DNA from: DATMRF01 sp035566435
GTDB taxonomy: Bacteria; Verrucomicrobiota; Verrucomicrobiia; Limisphaerales; UBA8199
Length of the DNA: 64,000 nt
NCBI GenBank assembly: GCA_035566435.1
Contig: DATMRF010000047.1
Coordinates: 62,001-126,000, forward strand
Direction of reading: 5' to 3'
The position numbers and the translations under genes are program-made. Under the pieces are notes generated by a model. That model did no database searches. It was given only the letters and a program-made list of their open reading frames with translations, and was not told the DNA's origin. Shown here piece by piece: positions 18,672 through 27,182 of the stretch. Each line of letters opens with the position of its first letter. The stretch's first letter is position 1.

Positions 18672-19055
18672 ATGGAAGACGCCAAGCGCGGCATGGAAGA
18701 CCTAGGCGCGATTTTTATCGGCGACAAAGGGAAAAATGAAATTCTGCGAGGCGATTACACCGCTGAACCCAAGGAATTCCGCCAGAACGCGCCGCGGGTA
18801 ACACCGCAGGGGCCGAAGGAAGCCATTGCGCACATCGAGAACTTTTTCGCGTGCATCCGCTCTCGGAAACCAACCCACGCGGACGCGGAAACCGGTCATT
18901 GGGCTACGACCCTGTGCCACCTGGTGAACATCTGCCGCGCCGTGCAGCGCAAGCTTCGCTGGGATCGAAAAAAGGAAAAGTTCCTGGACGACGAAGCAGC
19001 GAACCAATTGCTGGCCCGCCCGCGGCGCAAGGGTTACGAGCTGCTGAAGATCTGA
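18672..19055 (+). pseudogene. C-terminal remnant of a Gfo/Idh/MocA oxidoreductase
   Basis: The 127 codons match only the C-terminal third of Gfo/Idh/MocA-type dehydrogenases. The typical segments are IFIGDKGKNEILRGDY, HIENFFACIRSRKPTHADAETGH, TTLCHLVNICRA and LLARPRRKGYELL. The nucleotide-binding Rossmann domain is absent, and no trace of it lies between the zinc-ribbon gene and this ATG. A full member would be about 430 residues. I treat it as a decayed fragment; expression is possible but no activity is expected. Confidence 0.7.
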
Positions 19056-19098
19056 TTCACCTGCCGGCCGCGGCGATTCGGCGGCGTTGGACCTGGTG

Positions 19099-19833
19099 TT
19101 ACGGACTGCTGGCCCAGGTTTCCGGATGAGGTTGATGGTCGTTGTTCCAGCGGCGCCGGGCTTGTTCGGTTTTCTGAAGCCAAACGCGCACCTTGGCGAA
19201 CTCGACGTGAGCATCGCAGAAAGCCACGTTCGCGCCCTGGTTGTGGTGCCCGGCCGCCAGCTCCCAAAGGAGATTGGCCGGGGAAACGGTTACGGGGTCA
19301 TCGGCGTCGCCATCGCCCGCGTGCGTGGTGGTATTGGTCGGGGTGGAGTCGGCGATGGCGATCATGTCGCCCGGCGCGCGCAGCTCGGTCTCTCTGAGGT
19401 AAATCGGCTTTACTTTGAAGCCACCGTCAAGGCCAAGGCTGGTAGGGGCACTTCCAAACGCGGCGGTGCCACTGACATTATAGCCATAGCAAGGATTGAC
19501 ACTCGGCGTGACCGGGTTGTTGGTCCAGACGGGGGTCGGCCGGATTCCCGGGCACAGGAAAAGGCTTCGGTTGTTTCCCGCCAACGGCAATAGTCGCGCA
19601 TCCCAGTAGACCCGGTCGAGCCAGACGGGGAAGGCCTGGTTTTCATCGGTGTAGAGCTTCAGCGCGACGCCAATTTGGTGGAGGTTGCTTTTGCAGGCGG
19701 CGGACAAAGCTGCCGCTTTGGCCCGTGCCAGTGACGGCAACAGCATCGCGGCCAGAATGGCGATGATGGCGATGACCACCAGCAATTCGATTAGCGTAAA
19801 GGCAGAGAGCGCCTGTTTCCGGGAGTGCTTCAT
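19099..19833 (-). CDS. prepilin-like protein (type II secretion pseudopilin style)
   Basis: A 244-residue exported protein with a type IV prepilin N-terminus: a short basic leader (MKHSRKQALSA) and then FTLIELLVVIAIIAILAAM. Such proteins are numerous in Verrucomicrobia and Planctomycetes. The C-terminal HHNQGANVAFCDAHVEF matches the H-x9-DG-type ending of that group. Oddly, the residue before the cleavage-site Phe is Ala rather than the usual Gly, which may reduce prepilin peptidase processing. The soluble domain is Gly/Asn-rich. It stands alone, without secretion-system genes nearby. Confidence 0.83.
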   Translation of the reverse strand: MKHSRKQALSAFTLIELLVVIAIIAILAAMLLPSLARAKAAALSAACKSNLHQIGVALKLYTDENQAFPVWLDRVYWDARLLPLAGNNRSLFLCPGIRPTPVWTNNPVTPSVNPCYGYNVSGTAAFGSAPTSLGLDGGFKVKPIYLRETELRAPGDMIAIADSTPTNTTTHAGDGDADDPVTVSPANLLWELAAGHHNQGANVAFCDAHVEFAKVRVWLQKTEQARRRWNNDHQPHPETWASSP

Positions 19834-19922
19834 GGAGGAACAATATTCCCGCTAATGGGCGCTGTAAAGCATTTTTATCGGCGGTTTTCCGGTTTGTCAC
19901 GGCATTGTTACCGGACCGTCAT

Positions 19923-19951
19923 TTGCCCGGTGGCGGAAGTGGCTTTATACT
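19923..19951 (+). promoter_or_regulatory. sigma-70-like promoter
   Basis: TTGCCC (19923-19928) and TATACT (19946-19951) are separated by 17 bp and lie 20 bp upstream of the ATG of the small gene at 19972. Confidence 0.55.
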
Positions 19952-19971
19952 GGTGGCAACTAGGGTAAGTT

Positions 19972-20160
19972 ATGGTGAAACGACAACTGGAGTTGAGTTT
20001 GGTGCCCGGACCGAAAGCGGGAAATCTTTCCCGCCCAGGCCCGACGCGTCCCAAGACGTACCAGCGGCGACCGAGCCGGAGCCAGTGGTGGTTTACGCGG
20101 ATGCGCCAGGTCGTGGATGAGGCGCTCGGCGTTGAGCCAGACTCGCAATCGAGGTCCTGA
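19972..20160 (+). CDS. small hypothetical protein, 62 aa
   Basis: A 62-residue basic protein with MVKRQLELSLVPGPK at the N-terminus and a core WWFTRMRQVVDEALGVEP near the middle, which looks like an amphipathic helix with conserved aromatics. I have an impression of similar short proteins in verrucomicrobial genomes but cannot verify it here. Support comes from a good promoter just upstream, an AGGGTAAG leader before the ATG, and a composition unlike random GC-rich frames. Function is unknown. It is divergent from the pseudopilin gene. Confidence 0.5.
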   Translation: MVKRQLELSLVPGPKAGNLSRPGPTRPKTYQRRPSRSQWWFTRMRQVVDEALGVEPDSQSRS

Positions 20161-20365
20161 ACGCGGAGCGTCGAAGAGTTGAGCCGAGCGAAGGCGTACG
20201 TGGCTCTGGACCGGTTGGCCTTCGACTGACGCGTGCACTCCCGAAAGGAATTCCCCTCCCCATAAACCTTCAGATGCAATCGGGCCAGGGATAACTGTTT
20301 CCTCAGCAGCGTTGTTCCCAAGGCGCGCTTAGGCTACCATGCGTTCCGCTTAACTGTCGTGCACT
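20161..20365. other. intergenic region, nothing recognised
   Basis: Between the small gene and the glycosidase gene I see no RNA gene, repeat or clear promoter. A minus-strand open frame across it has no recognisable features. Confidence 0.4.
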
Positions 20366-21460
20366 ATGAGAACGCTCGCGCCGGCTATCGTCCTTGCTCT
20401 CTCGGTTGTCTTGGGGCGGGCGGCGGCACATACGGAGGTTTCGATCCGAGGAGATGCGTTTCTCGTCAACGGCCAGCCAACGTACAAGGGCCGCGTTTGG
20501 CACGGGCACAAGATCGAGGGCCTGCTGTTGAACGCCCGGCTGGTGCAGGGGATCTTCGACGACCGCAACACGAACACGGTGCCGAAATGGGCTTATCCCG
20601 ACACCGGAAAGTGGGATTCGGAACGCAACACACGCGAGTTCATTGCTGCGATGCCAGGGTGGAAACGGCAGGGCTTGCTGGCATTTACGACTAATCTGCA
20701 AGGCGGCTCACCGCAGGGATACTCGCGTGACCAGCCGTGGCATAACTCTGCGTTCGAGTCGGACGGGGCCTTGCGGGCGGATTACACCGGGCGGTTGGAG
20801 AGGATCATCAATCGGGCCGACGAGCTCGGGATGGTGGTCATCCTCGGCTACTTTTATTTCGGGCAGGACGAGCGCTTGAAAGATGAGGCGGCAGTTGTCC
20901 GGGGGGTGGATGGTGCGACCCAATGGCTATTCGAGCATCGCTGGCGCAACGTCCTGGTTGAGATCGACAACGAGTGCAACGTGAGGTACGACCACGCGAT
21001 ATTGCAACCGGAGCGCGTTCACGAATTGATTGGGCGGGTGAAAGCCGTCACTCGCGAGGGCCGGCGGTTGCTGGTGGGAACGTCGTACGGCGGCGGCACG
21101 ATTCCCCGGGAGAACGTGGTTCGCGCCTCGGACTTTCTGTTGATGCACGGCAACGGCGTTTCCGAGCCACGACTGATCGCGCAGATGGTGCGGCAGGCGC
21201 GCGCGGTGCCCGGCTACACCCCCAAGCCGATCCTTTTCAACGAAGACGACCATTTTGATTTCGAAAAAAGCGAAAACAATTTTGTGGCTGCAGTGGGCGA
21301 ATATGCCTCCTGGGGTTACTTCGACCCGGGCGAGAGCAATTACGCTGACGGCTACCAGTGCCCGCCGGTGAACTGGGGCATCAACACGGAGCGCAAGCGC
21401 GCGTTCTTCCGGTTGCTGGCGGAAATGACGGGAGGACCTGGCTCACCCAGTAAGCCGTGA
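20366..21460 (+). CDS. secreted glycoside-hydrolase-like TIM-barrel protein
   Basis: A 364-residue exported protein. A signal peptide (MRTLAPAIVLALSVVLGRAAA) is followed by a domain with clan GH-A character. The strand-4 motif VEIDNE places a candidate acid/base Glu at 203. ILFNEDDH places a candidate nucleophile Glu at 293. YKGRVWHG and VVILGYFYFGQ fit earlier strands. Substrate cannot be read from sequence. A sulfatase follows 46 bp downstream on the same strand, so the pair may act on a sulfated or uronic polysaccharide outside the cytoplasm. Family-level assignment is tentative. Confidence 0.65.
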   Translation: MRTLAPAIVLALSVVLGRAAAHTEVSIRGDAFLVNGQPTYKGRVWHGHKIEGLLLNARLVQGIFDDRNTNTVPKWAYPDTGKWDSERNTREFIAAMPGWKRQGLLAFTTNLQGGSPQGYSRDQPWHNSAFESDGALRADYTGRLERIINRADELGMVVILGYFYFGQDERLKDEAAVVRGVDGATQWLFEHRWRNVLVEIDNECNVRYDHAILQPERVHELIGRVKAVTREGRRLLVGTSYGGGTIPRENVVRASDFLLMHGNGVSEPRLIAQMVRQARAVPGYTPKPILFNEDDHFDFEKSENNFVAAVGEYASWGYFDPGESNYADGYQCPPVNWGINTERKRAFFRLLAEMTGGPGSPSKP

Positions 21461-21505
21461 TGCACCGCAAGCGTGACAAAATCCTGCGCGTTCATTAGCT
21501 CGTTT

Positions 21506-23212
21506 ATGCTCAGATACCGTACGGTTTTGAAGGTCCTGACGGCCACGCTGCTCCCGGGCCTGGCGCTGGCGTCGCGCGCTTTAGCGAGCGGCCCGCCGGC
21601 GAAGCCGAACATTGTTCTGCTCCTGGCCGACGACCTGGGTTTTTCGGATCTGGGCTGCTACGGCTCGGAGATACATACACCTAACCTCGACAAACTGGCC
21701 AGCCGCGGGCTCAGGTTCACCCAGTTCTATACAACACCGCGCTGTTGTCCGACCCGAGCAGCGTTGCTGACGGGTCTTTACCCGCAGCAGGCGGGGATCG
21801 GCAACATGATGGAGGACCGCGGCCTGCCCGGTTACCGCGGCGAACTCAACGACCGGTGCATCACGATTGCCGAAGAGCTTGGGCTGGCGGGTTACCACAC
21901 GCTGATGGCCGGCAAATGGCACGTATGCCATATCCATTTCGACGGCAAGAAACAACTCAACTTCGAATCCGACACCCCTTTCTGGGACACCAAAGCCAAC
22001 TGGCCGCTCCAACGCGGGTTTGAGGAATATTTCGGCGCGATTCACGGTGTGGCTAGCTACTACGAGCCGTTCTCGCTGGTCCGCGGCAACACGCCGATCC
22101 GGGCCGAAGGCACGAATTTCTACTATACGGACGCCATCAGCGACGCGGCGGTGGCGGACATCCAGAAGTATGCCGGCGGCGCAAAGCCGTTCTTCCTCTA
22201 CGTCGCTTTCAGCGCGCCGCACTGGCCGCTGCAAGCCCCGGGCGCGGACATTGCCAAGTACCGGCAGAAATATCTGGCGGGCTGGGACGCGATTAGAACC
22301 GACCGTTACCATCGGCAAATCGAGCTCGGTCTCATCGAGAAGACGTGGCCGATGTCGCCCCGGGACGAACGCGTGCCGGCTTGGGAAAAGGTGACTCACA
22401 AGGAATGGGAAGCCAACCGGATGGCGACGTACGCAGCGATGGTGGAACGGATGGACCGCGGCATCGGGCGCATCCTTTCCACGCTCAGGGAGAAAGGGAT
22501 CGAGCAAAACACCCTGATGCTGTTCTTTTCCGATAATGGAGGCTGCGCCGAGATTATCCAGCCGGATTGGTATGATGTGCCGAGCCGGACCCGCGATGGC
22601 CGGCCGGTGCGGGTTGGCAACGGCAATCCGGCGGTACTGGCCGGGCCCGAGGATGTTTGGCAGAGTTACGGGGTTCCCTGGGCCAACGTGAGCGACACAC
22701 CGTTCCGTCTCTATAAGCATTTCGTCCATGAGGGTGGCATCGCGACGCCGTTCATCGCGTCGTGGCCGGCGGTCATTCGCAAACAGGGCAGCATCACCCG
22801 GCAACTCGGACATGTCACTGACCTGATGGCGACCTTTGTGGAGGCTGCTGGCACGCGCCACCCCGAATCCTACAAAGGCCACCCGATTCTGCCACTCGAA
22901 GGCAAAAGTTTGCTGCCGCTTTTTCGGGGACAAGAGCGGCCGGACCGGTCTCCGGTTTTTTGGGAGCATGAGGGCAACCGAGCGGTGCGGCTGGGTAAAT
23001 GGAAGCTGGTCTCGCGTTACCCCGGAGGGTGGGAGCTCTACGACATGAAGGCCGACCGCACCGAGTTACATGATCTGGCGGGGGAGCATCCCGATGAGGT
23101 TGAAGAACTCTCCGGCCTCTACGAACAATGGGCTCAGCGGTGCGGAGTTGTGACTCCAGACCAACTTCCCAGGCCGAGACCGACAGTGCCCAGCCACGTG
23201 AGCGACGACTAA
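21506..23212 (+). CDS. secreted sulfatase (arylsulfatase family)
   Basis: A 568-residue alkaline-phosphatase-superfamily sulfatase that hydrolyses sulfate esters. A signal peptide of about 28 residues is followed by KPNIVLLLADDLG with metal-binding Asp pair 42-43. The formylglycine signature CCPTRAALLTG has C80 as the modified Cys of the CxPxR motif. HWPLQAP and FFSDNGG carry further metal and catalytic residues. Maturation needs a formylglycine-generating enzyme, which is not in the window. The ATG at 21506 is preferred over GTG at 21473 because it directly gives a signal peptide. It probably forms a unit with the upstream glycosidase. Confidence 0.93.
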   Translation: MLRYRTVLKVLTATLLPGLALASRALASGPPAKPNIVLLLADDLGFSDLGCYGSEIHTPNLDKLASRGLRFTQFYTTPRCCPTRAALLTGLYPQQAGIGNMMEDRGLPGYRGELNDRCITIAEELGLAGYHTLMAGKWHVCHIHFDGKKQLNFESDTPFWDTKANWPLQRGFEEYFGAIHGVASYYEPFSLVRGNTPIRAEGTNFYYTDAISDAAVADIQKYAGGAKPFFLYVAFSAPHWPLQAPGADIAKYRQKYLAGWDAIRTDRYHRQIELGLIEKTWPMSPRDERVPAWEKVTHKEWEANRMATYAAMVERMDRGIGRILSTLREKGIEQNTLMLFFSDNGGCAEIIQPDWYDVPSRTRDGRPVRVGNGNPAVLAGPEDVWQSYGVPWANVSDTPFRLYKHFVHEGGIATPFIASWPAVIRKQGSITRQLGHVTDLMATFVEAAGTRHPESYKGHPILPLEGKSLLPLFRGQERPDRSPVFWEHEGNRAVRLGKWKLVSRYPGGWELYDMKADRTELHDLAGEHPDEVEELSGLYEQWAQRCGVVTPDQLPRPRPTVPSHVSDD

Positions 23213-23290
23213 AGTTTGAGCGCGCTCGGGGTTCGGTATTGCCATGGGGGCGCAATTCGAAGTGACGGACGAGGATAGGGCGAAAAGGCC

Positions 23291-23332
23291 AAAGCGGCAG
23301 AGGGCTGCCGCACTCCAAAACGCTGTCGCGCG
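23291..23332 (+). repeat. dispersed palindromic element, copy 1
   Basis: The copy starts AAAGCGGCAG, then AGGGCTGCCGCACTCC, then AAAACGC. It contains the perfect stem GCGGCAG/CTGCCGC. Related copies are at 23404, 51196 and, inverted, 51260. Confidence 0.8.
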
Positions 23333-23403
23333 GTAGTGGAGCGCAAACCCTCCGCAAGGTCTTGGAGAGAGGAGTATTCAGCGCGGGCGGGCGGCACGAG
23401 AGG

Positions 23404-23440
23404 AAAAGCGGCAGAGGAGAGCCGCACCAAAACCTTCGGG
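23404..23440 (+). repeat. dispersed palindromic element, copy 2
   Basis: AAAAGCGGCAGAGGAGAGCC is followed by GCACCAAAACC. It matches copy 1 apart from a few substitutions and a missing TC, and keeps the GCGGC/GCCGC stem. Confidence 0.75.
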
Positions 23441-23526
23441 CAGACCACTGGCGCAGAAACTGCCCGCCAGCTTTCGTCACACCTCCCATCGGTGGCGATT
23501 GATTTCTTTTTTCAGTCTGGCAGATT

Positions 23527-23910
23527 GTGATGATGAACAAGCCGTATGCCCTGCCCGTTCGGGCCTTAGCCTGGCTGTTGCTGGCGGTTTTGTTCATGCT
23601 GAATCCAGGATGCGCGTCCACGCCTAAGCCGGATTGGAATCAACGCGTGGGGAATTACACGTTTGACGACGCAGTGCGCGAGCTCGGGCCGCCGACCGCC
23701 TCCACGCAGCTCCAGGACGGCACAACGGTGTCGGAATGGTTTTTGAAATACGGCGCGCAGATTTCCTTCGGACTCGGCACTAGTGCTTACAACGGTGGCG
23801 GTGCGGTAGGCGTCGGACAAACGATCAGCCCACCGCCGAAGGCGCATTTTCTGCGACTGACTTTCGGTCCCGATAGAAAGCTCCAGCGCTGGGAGAAAGT
23901 TACGCGCTGA
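23527..23910 (+). CDS. putative lipoprotein, 127 aa
   Basis: A 127-residue protein with a lipoprotein signal. A hydrophobic stretch (ALAWLLLAVLFML) is followed by the lipobox NPGC, with Cys about residue 29, and a short polar linker. The mature part has YTFDDAVRELGPPTASTQLQDG, which resembles SmpA/OmlA-like small outer-membrane assembly lipoproteins that track a Gly-Pro pair and a later FxFxxG-type strand (LRLTFGPDRKLQRWE). Similarity is only in style, so I leave function open. It is followed 22 bp later by the VOC gene. Confidence 0.7.
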   Translation: MMMNKPYALPVRALAWLLLAVLFMLNPGCASTPKPDWNQRVGNYTFDDAVRELGPPTASTQLQDGTTVSEWFLKYGAQISFGLGTSAYNGGGAVGVGQTISPPPKAHFLRLTFGPDRKLQRWEKVTR

Positions 23911-23932
23911 ACGTTTATTCCCTGAGCCTGAA

Positions 23933-24319
23933 ATGAACTTGTCAAATGCGACGGTTGCTCAAGTCATGATTCCGGTCGAAGACTTCGACCGAGGCACTTC
24001 GTTTTATCGGGATATCCTTGGCATCCCGTTCCTCTTCAAAGCCCCGCCACAGATGGCCTTTTTCATGTGCGGGCCGGTGCGCCTGCTGGTCGGCGTGTTG
24101 CCCCCGGGTCAGCGGGCACAGCGTGGTGGCGCCATCTACTTCCAAGTGCCCGATATCCAGGACGTCTTCGCATCGCTCAAGGCCAAGGGCGTTGAGTTCC
24201 GGGCAGAACCTCATGTGATTAATCGCGGTCCAAGGTCGGAACTCTGGCTCGCCGAGTTCAAAGATCCGGATGGGAATCAGTTGGCATTAATGTCGGAGGT
24301 TCCAATTGCGACGGTTTGA
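23933..24319 (+). CDS. VOC-family (glyoxalase/dioxygenase-like) protein
   Basis: A 128-residue single-domain member of the vicinal oxygen chelate superfamily, which includes glyoxalase I, extradiol dioxygenases and fosfomycin-type resistance enzymes. It shows QVMIPVEDFDRGTSFYRDIL at the N-terminus and LWLAEFKDPDGNQLALMSE at the C-terminus, the classic beta-alpha-beta ends with the metal-ligand Glu/Asp region. The usual N-terminal metal His is replaced (VMIPV), so a metal-free or binding role is possible. The last 14 bp overlap the start of the PQQ dehydrogenase gene. Confidence 0.85.
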   Translation: MNLSNATVAQVMIPVEDFDRGTSFYRDILGIPFLFKAPPQMAFFMCGPVRLLVGVLPPGQRAQRGGAIYFQVPDIQDVFASLKAKGVEFRAEPHVINRGPRSELWLAEFKDPDGNQLALMSEVPIATV

Positions 24320-26291
24320 GCTCGAGCGCAGCCATGGGCCAACATGGCGCCGCGGAGCGCCCTGGGCACTTTTCTGCTCGGGCATCGTCCTTTGGGCACT
24401 GACCCGAATCATGGCGGGGACTGCCCCGGTCACAGATGATTGGCCTTGTTACGGCCGTGACCCCGGCGGCATGCGCTACTCGCCGCTGGACGGGATCAAT
24501 CGCGAGAACGTGGCGCGGCTCAAGGTCGCCTGGGTGTTTCATACCGGCGATATCTCGGATGGCAAGGGCCGCCGGAAACGAAGCGGGTTCGAGACCACGC
24601 CGATCCTGGTGGATGGCACTCTTTACCTCACGACACCATTCAACCGCGTGATCGCGCTAGACCCGGAAACGGGCAGGCAGCGCTGGGTGCACGATCCGAA
24701 GACTGAACTGACTTGGAACTACGGCGACGGTCTCATTAATCGCGGCGTGGCGTTCTGGCGCGACACCTCGAAAGCCGCCGGGCCCGGCCGGCGCCGTATC
24801 TTTGAAGCGACCCTGGATGCCCGGCTCATCGCCCTCGACGCCGATACGGGAGCTCCATGCGGCGATTTCGGAAAGCACGGCGAGGTGAGCCTCAGGAACG
24901 TCGCGCGTTACATCCGGGGCCAGTATCACATGACCTCGCCGCCGGCAGTGATTGACGATGCGGTGATCGTGGGTTCGGCGATTGACGATAACAGCCGGGT
25001 GGACATGCCCAGCGGAGTGGTTCGCGCCTTCGACGCGCGTTCTGGCGCCCTGCGCTGGAGCTGGGAACCTATCCCTCCCAACAGGCCGAACGCGTCTGGA
25101 GATGCTTCCGGGAAAACCTGGCAGACCGGCGCTGCCAACGCGTGGTCGATCATGGCGGTGGACCCCGAACGGCACCTGGTTTTCGTTCCGACGGGGAGCG
25201 CCAGTCCCGACTACTATGGCGGGTTGCGACCTGGGGAAAACCGTTGGGCGAACTCGATCGTCGCTTTGCGGTCGCAAACCGGCGAGTTCGCCTGGGGTTT
25301 CCAACTCGTCCACCACGACCTGTGGGATTATGACTGCGCTTCGCCGCCGTTGCTGGCCACGGTCCAACACGAGGGACGCCAAGTGCCGGTGGTCATCCAG
25401 GGCAACAAAACCGGCATGCTCTACGTTTTGGACCGCGAGACCGGGAAGCCGGTTTTTCCGGTGGAGGAGCAGCCGGTGCCGCAAAGTGACGTGCCGGGTG
25501 AGGTCACTTCGCCCACCCAGCCTTTCCCATTGGCGCCCCCGGCGCTGGTCCCGCAAAGCTTCGCGCTAAGCAATGCGTGGGCAGTGAATGATGCCGGACG
25601 CGAGGACTGCCTGGCGCGCCTTCGAACGCTGCGCAATGAGGGCATCTTCACACCGCCCAGCCTCCAGGGCTCGCTGGTGGTTCCCGGAAACGTCGGGGGC
25701 ATGAACTGGAGTGGGTATGCTTTCGACCCCACCCGGAACCTGCTCGTGGTCAACGTCAATAACCTGCCGGCAAAGGTCAGGCTTGTTGCACGCGCAGAGT
25801 TCGTGGATGCGAGGAACCGGACCGAACGTGGCGAATACACCGAGCAAGACGGTTGCCCGTACGCTTTGTTTCGGAATTTTCTGCAGGCGAATTCAAATTT
25901 GCCCTGCGGCCCGCCGCCCTGGGGAATGATCGCCGCAGTGGACCTTGTGGGGGGAAAAATCCGGTGGCAGGTCCCGCTCGGCGAGATGGGGGCCCTGACC
26001 CGCGACGAAACAGCCGTCCCGCCTGGGTCCATCAGTCTCGGCGGGCCGATTATCACCGGCGGCGGACTGGTGTTTATCGCCGGAACAATCGATCCATTCA
26101 TCCGAGCGTTTGACATCGAAACTGGCAAGGAACTATGGAAAGCCCAACTGCCCGCCAGTGGGGCCGCGACGCCGATGACGTATCGTACCACCGCCGGCGG
26201 TCGGCAATTCCTCGTAATTGCCGCCGGCGGCCACGCGAAGGTCACCGAGGAATCCCAGAGCGATGCGCTGGTGGCGTTCGCGCTGCCGTAG
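24306..26291 (+). CDS. PQQ-dependent dehydrogenase (quinoprotein glucose/alcohol dehydrogenase type)
   Basis: A 661-residue exported eight-bladed beta-propeller quinoprotein. It oxidises a sugar or alcohol in the periplasm using PQQ and passes electrons towards the respiratory chain. The signal peptide region is APWALFCSGIVLWALTRIMAG. DDWPCYGRDPGGMRYSPL, then PETGRQRWVHDPK, QLVHHDLWDYDCA and the C-terminal GGGLVFIAGTIDPFIRAFD match the glucose-dehydrogenase-like branch. No five-helix membrane anchor is present, so it is the soluble form. The start is TTG, with GGAGG seven bases upstream; later ATGs would cut the signal peptide. Confidence 0.88.
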   Translation: MRRFELERSHGPTWRRGAPWALFCSGIVLWALTRIMAGTAPVTDDWPCYGRDPGGMRYSPLDGINRENVARLKVAWVFHTGDISDGKGRRKRSGFETTPILVDGTLYLTTPFNRVIALDPETGRQRWVHDPKTELTWNYGDGLINRGVAFWRDTSKAAGPGRRRIFEATLDARLIALDADTGAPCGDFGKHGEVSLRNVARYIRGQYHMTSPPAVIDDAVIVGSAIDDNSRVDMPSGVVRAFDARSGALRWSWEPIPPNRPNASGDASGKTWQTGAANAWSIMAVDPERHLVFVPTGSASPDYYGGLRPGENRWANSIVALRSQTGEFAWGFQLVHHDLWDYDCASPPLLATVQHEGRQVPVVIQGNKTGMLYVLDRETGKPVFPVEEQPVPQSDVPGEVTSPTQPFPLAPPALVPQSFALSNAWAVNDAGREDCLARLRTLRNEGIFTPPSLQGSLVVPGNVGGMNWSGYAFDPTRNLLVVNVNNLPAKVRLVARAEFVDARNRTERGEYTEQDGCPYALFRNFLQANSNLPCGPPPWGMIAAVDLVGGKIRWQVPLGEMGALTRDETAVPPGSISLGGPIITGGGLVFIAGTIDPFIRAFDIETGKELWKAQLPASGAATPMTYRTTAGGRQFLVIAAGGHAKVTEESQSDALVAFALP

Positions 26292-26672
26292 CCGGAACGA
26301 TGCAAACAGCTCTTAACGCAAAGACGCAGCGCAGCGGAGCCGCAACCAAATCCGCCGAAAAGATAAACCGCCGAGCCGCGATGAGCGCAGAGAAGCCAAA
26401 CACTTACGATTAGAAGAATCTTGCTCGAATTGCTCCATGCTTGGGGAGAGTACTGCAGAGACGCAGAGGCGCAAAGTCCAGTTTGGAGTTTTTCACCACG
26501 GATTGCACGGATTCCAGGGATAAACAAAAGGAATTAGAGACTCCTGACGTCGTCTCCTACAGCGACTTGGAGAAGTTTGTCGCTCGCCGTGCGTTCGCAG
26601 ATTCAACTTGCCCCGATTTTGCGCGCTGATTAGGTTGTTTAGGCAAAGTACTGCCCGGTTTTGACCGACCCT
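26292..26672. repeat. intergenic repeat patch before nuoB
   Basis: About 380 bp with no gene. It holds three period-locked tracts. One has 8-bp units of CGCAAAGA type near 26319-26345. One has 9-bp units ACGCAGAGG and similar at 26452-26478. One has 9-bp units CCACGGATT, GCACGGATT and CCAGGGATA at 26496-26522. This is where nuoA would be expected, and I see no remnant of it. Confidence 0.6.
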
Positions 26673-27182
26673 ATGCACGCACAAACAGAAATCGGCTATA
26701 ACTCGAAGGTCGAGGGGGATGTAGTCGTCACCCGGCTGGATGCGGCCATCAACTGGTTCCGCAAGAATTCGCTTTGGCCGATGCCGATGGGGCTGGCTTG
26801 CTGCGCCATCGAGCTGATGGCCACCGGGGCAAGCCGGTTCGACATTTCGCGGTTCGGGGCCGAGGTGATGCGTTTTTCGCCAAGACAATCGGACGTAATG
26901 ATTGTGGCTGGCACGGTCACCTACAAGATGGCGCTGGCGGTCAAACGAATTTACGACCAGATGGCGGAGCCCAAGTGGGTGATTGCCATGGGCGCCTGCG
27001 CCTCGACGGGCGGGATGTATCGCAGCTACGCAGTCTTGCAGGGGGTGGACCACATCCTGCCGGTGGATGTCTATATCGCCGGCTGCCCGCCCCGCCCTGA
27101 AGCCCTGCTTGATGCTTTGATTAAGCTCCAAAACAAGGTCGCCAAAGAGCCGGTGCTCGCAACGTGGAAAAAAGTGGCCTGA
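26673..27182 (+). CDS. nuoB: NADH-quinone oxidoreductase subunit B
   Basis: A 169-residue subunit that carries cluster N2, the last iron-sulfur cluster before quinone in complex I. It shows GLACCAIELMATGASRFDISRFG with the tandem Cys pair, GACASTGGMY and IAGCPPRPEALLDALIKLQ with the remaining ligands. The ATG at 26673 is preferred; a TTG four codons earlier is the alternative. It is the first gene of the nuo operon here, with no nuoA upstream. It overlaps or abuts nuoC depending on the nuoC start. Confidence 0.97.
   Translation: MHAQTEIGYNSKVEGDVVVTRLDAAINWFRKNSLWPMPMGLACCAIELMATGASRFDISRFGAEVMRFSPRQSDVMIVAGTVTYKMALAVKRIYDQMAEPKWVIAMGACASTGGMYRSYAVLQGVDHILPVDVYIAGCPPRPEALLDALIKLQNKVAKEPVLATWKKVA

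Larger units (their letters stand above)
23213..23526. other. intergenic region carrying dispersed repeats
   Basis: The 314-bp gap between the sulfatase and lipoprotein genes contains two copies of the AAAGCGGCAG palindromic element, described separately, and no gene. Confidence 0.6.

Noticed and set aside
19908..20321. 137-codon minus-strand frame
   Set aside because: It overlaps the better supported 62-aa plus-strand gene with a promoter, and it has no recognisable content.
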